A DNA stretch of 5,001 nucleotides from an uncultured bacterium. GTDB taxonomy: Bacteria; Cyanobacteriota; Vampirovibrionia; Gastranaerophilales; Gastranaerophilaceae. Position numbers and translations under genes: made by a program. Under the pieces are notes generated by a model. The model searched no databases. It had not been told where the DNA came from and saw nothing but the letters and a program-made list of their open reading frames with translations. This document shows, one piece after another, positions 4,668-5,001 of the stretch; position 1 is the first letter of the stretch; every line of letters begins with the position of its first letter. The stretch is taken from assembly GCA_937894665.1 (NCBI GenBank), contig CALAWF010000010.1, positions 1 to 5,001 on the forward strand, given 5' to 3'.

Positions 4668-4694
4668 ATTTCAATCCACGCCCCGTAGGGCAAC
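4668..4694 (+). repeat. CRISPR-repeat-like unit 6, upstream of the DUF5131 gene
   Basis: ATTTCAATCCACGC (4668-4681) is a full match to the I-C-like 5' part, and the unit ends GGGCAAC. The centre is short, with stem GCCC/GGGC around CGTA, total 27 bp like unit 4. It runs directly into the ribosome binding site of the next gene. Confidence 0.75.
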
Positions 4695-4709
4695 AAGGGA
4701 GGGTTTTTA

Positions 4710-5001
4710 TTGCCTGTCTGGAATCCCTGGCATGGCTGCACAAAATATAGTGCCGGCTGCCAAAATTGCTATGTCTATCGCATAGATGCAACGCACGGAC
4801 ACAACAGCACCACCGTGCAAAAAACAGCCGCCTTTGCTCTTCCGATGCAGCGGACACGAGGCGGCACGCTAAAATTACAGCCGACCGACGAATCCGTCTA
4901 CACCTGTCTAAGTTCCGACTTTTTCTTAGCAGATGCTGACGGCTGGCGACCGGATATCTGGGCAATGATTCGCTATCGCTCGGACTTGCACTTTTTTATC
5001 A
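4710..5001 (+). CDS. DUF5131 family protein (phage Gp37/Gp68-like), N-terminal part
   Basis: A gene cut by the right window edge; 97 residues are visible. It begins with TTG at 4710, six bases after AAGGGAGGG (4695-4703); no ATG fits this frame at the start. The protein opens (M)PVWNPWHGCTKYSAGCQNCY, the hallmark of the DUF5131/Gp37-Gp68 family, with cysteines at 10, 17 and 20. Further family features are VYRIDATHG (22-30), YTCLSSDFFL (64-73) and a final RSDLHFFI. The cysteine cluster recalls metal or iron-sulphur binding and the family is often compared with radical SAM proteins, but its reaction is not established. Members occur both in phages and on bacterial chromosomes. It follows sir2 on the same strand after about 230 bp of repeat-rich DNA and may have its own regulation. 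Confidence 0.9.
   Translation, partial: MPVWNPWHGCTKYSAGCQNCYVYRIDATHGHNSTTVQKTAAFALPMQRTRGGTLKLQPTDESVYTCLSSDFFLADADGWRPDIWAMIRYRSDLHFFI

Noticed and set aside
3505..4694. Integron attC sites
   Set aside because: The flanking units are direct, not inverted, repeats, no integrase is present, and the attC core site GTTRRRY pairing was not found, though the cassette-like layout is retained as a hypothesis.
4334..4741. Minus-strand frame containing LPYGAWIEIE
   Set aside because: This peptide is the translation of the CRISPR-like unit on the opposite strand; the frame is antisense to sir2 and the repeat-rich gap.

Overview
The window looks like chromosomal DNA of a Gram-positive clostridial bacterium, probably Oscillospiraceae/Ruminococcaceae-like. 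The evidence is strong AGGAGG-type ribosome binding sites, a carboxypeptidase tail followed by an RluB-type pseudouridine synthase (a pairing common in spore-forming Firmicutes), a MetA with the acetyl-CoA-type Glu111, and small ribbon-helix-helix and DUF6809-like proteins. The genus cannot be fixed from sequence alone.

Left part (1-2121, all + strand): the 3' end of a probable D-Ala-D-Ala carboxypeptidase, a decayed tandem copy of that 3' end, an RsuA/RluB pseudouridine synthase, and a complete homoserine O-acyltransferase (metA). Metabolism and ribosome maturation here look ordinary.

Middle (2122-3109): about 325 bases without a gene hold a family of GACCTACAT repeats in both orientations, then two CRISPR-repeat-like units enclosing exactly 33 bp. 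Those 33 bp match the 3' part of the neighbouring metA at 30 of 33 positions. Two small minus-strand genes follow: a DUF6809-like protein and a GTG-started ribbon-helix-helix regulator with a promoter and inverted-repeat operator.

Right part (3110-5001, + strand): a YjbQ-family protein, a Sir2 deacylase, and the start of a DUF5131 (phage Gp37/Gp68) protein with a TTG start. The two junctions between these genes follow one plan: a CRISPR-like unit on or just after the upstream stop codon, about 160 bp of palindromic AT-rich DNA with a TA tract and a long hairpin, a second CRISPR-like unit, then the ribosome binding site of the next gene.

The most notable signal is six same-orientation units resembling type I-C CRISPR repeats. 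They share a 5' TTTCAATCCACGC-like part and a 3' GGGCGAC-like part, with variable but mostly self-complementary centres. They sit at gene borders from 2342 to 4694, with no cas gene in the window. They may be decayed CRISPR units, a repeat family descended from CRISPR repeats, or junction elements of cassette-like gene insertions.
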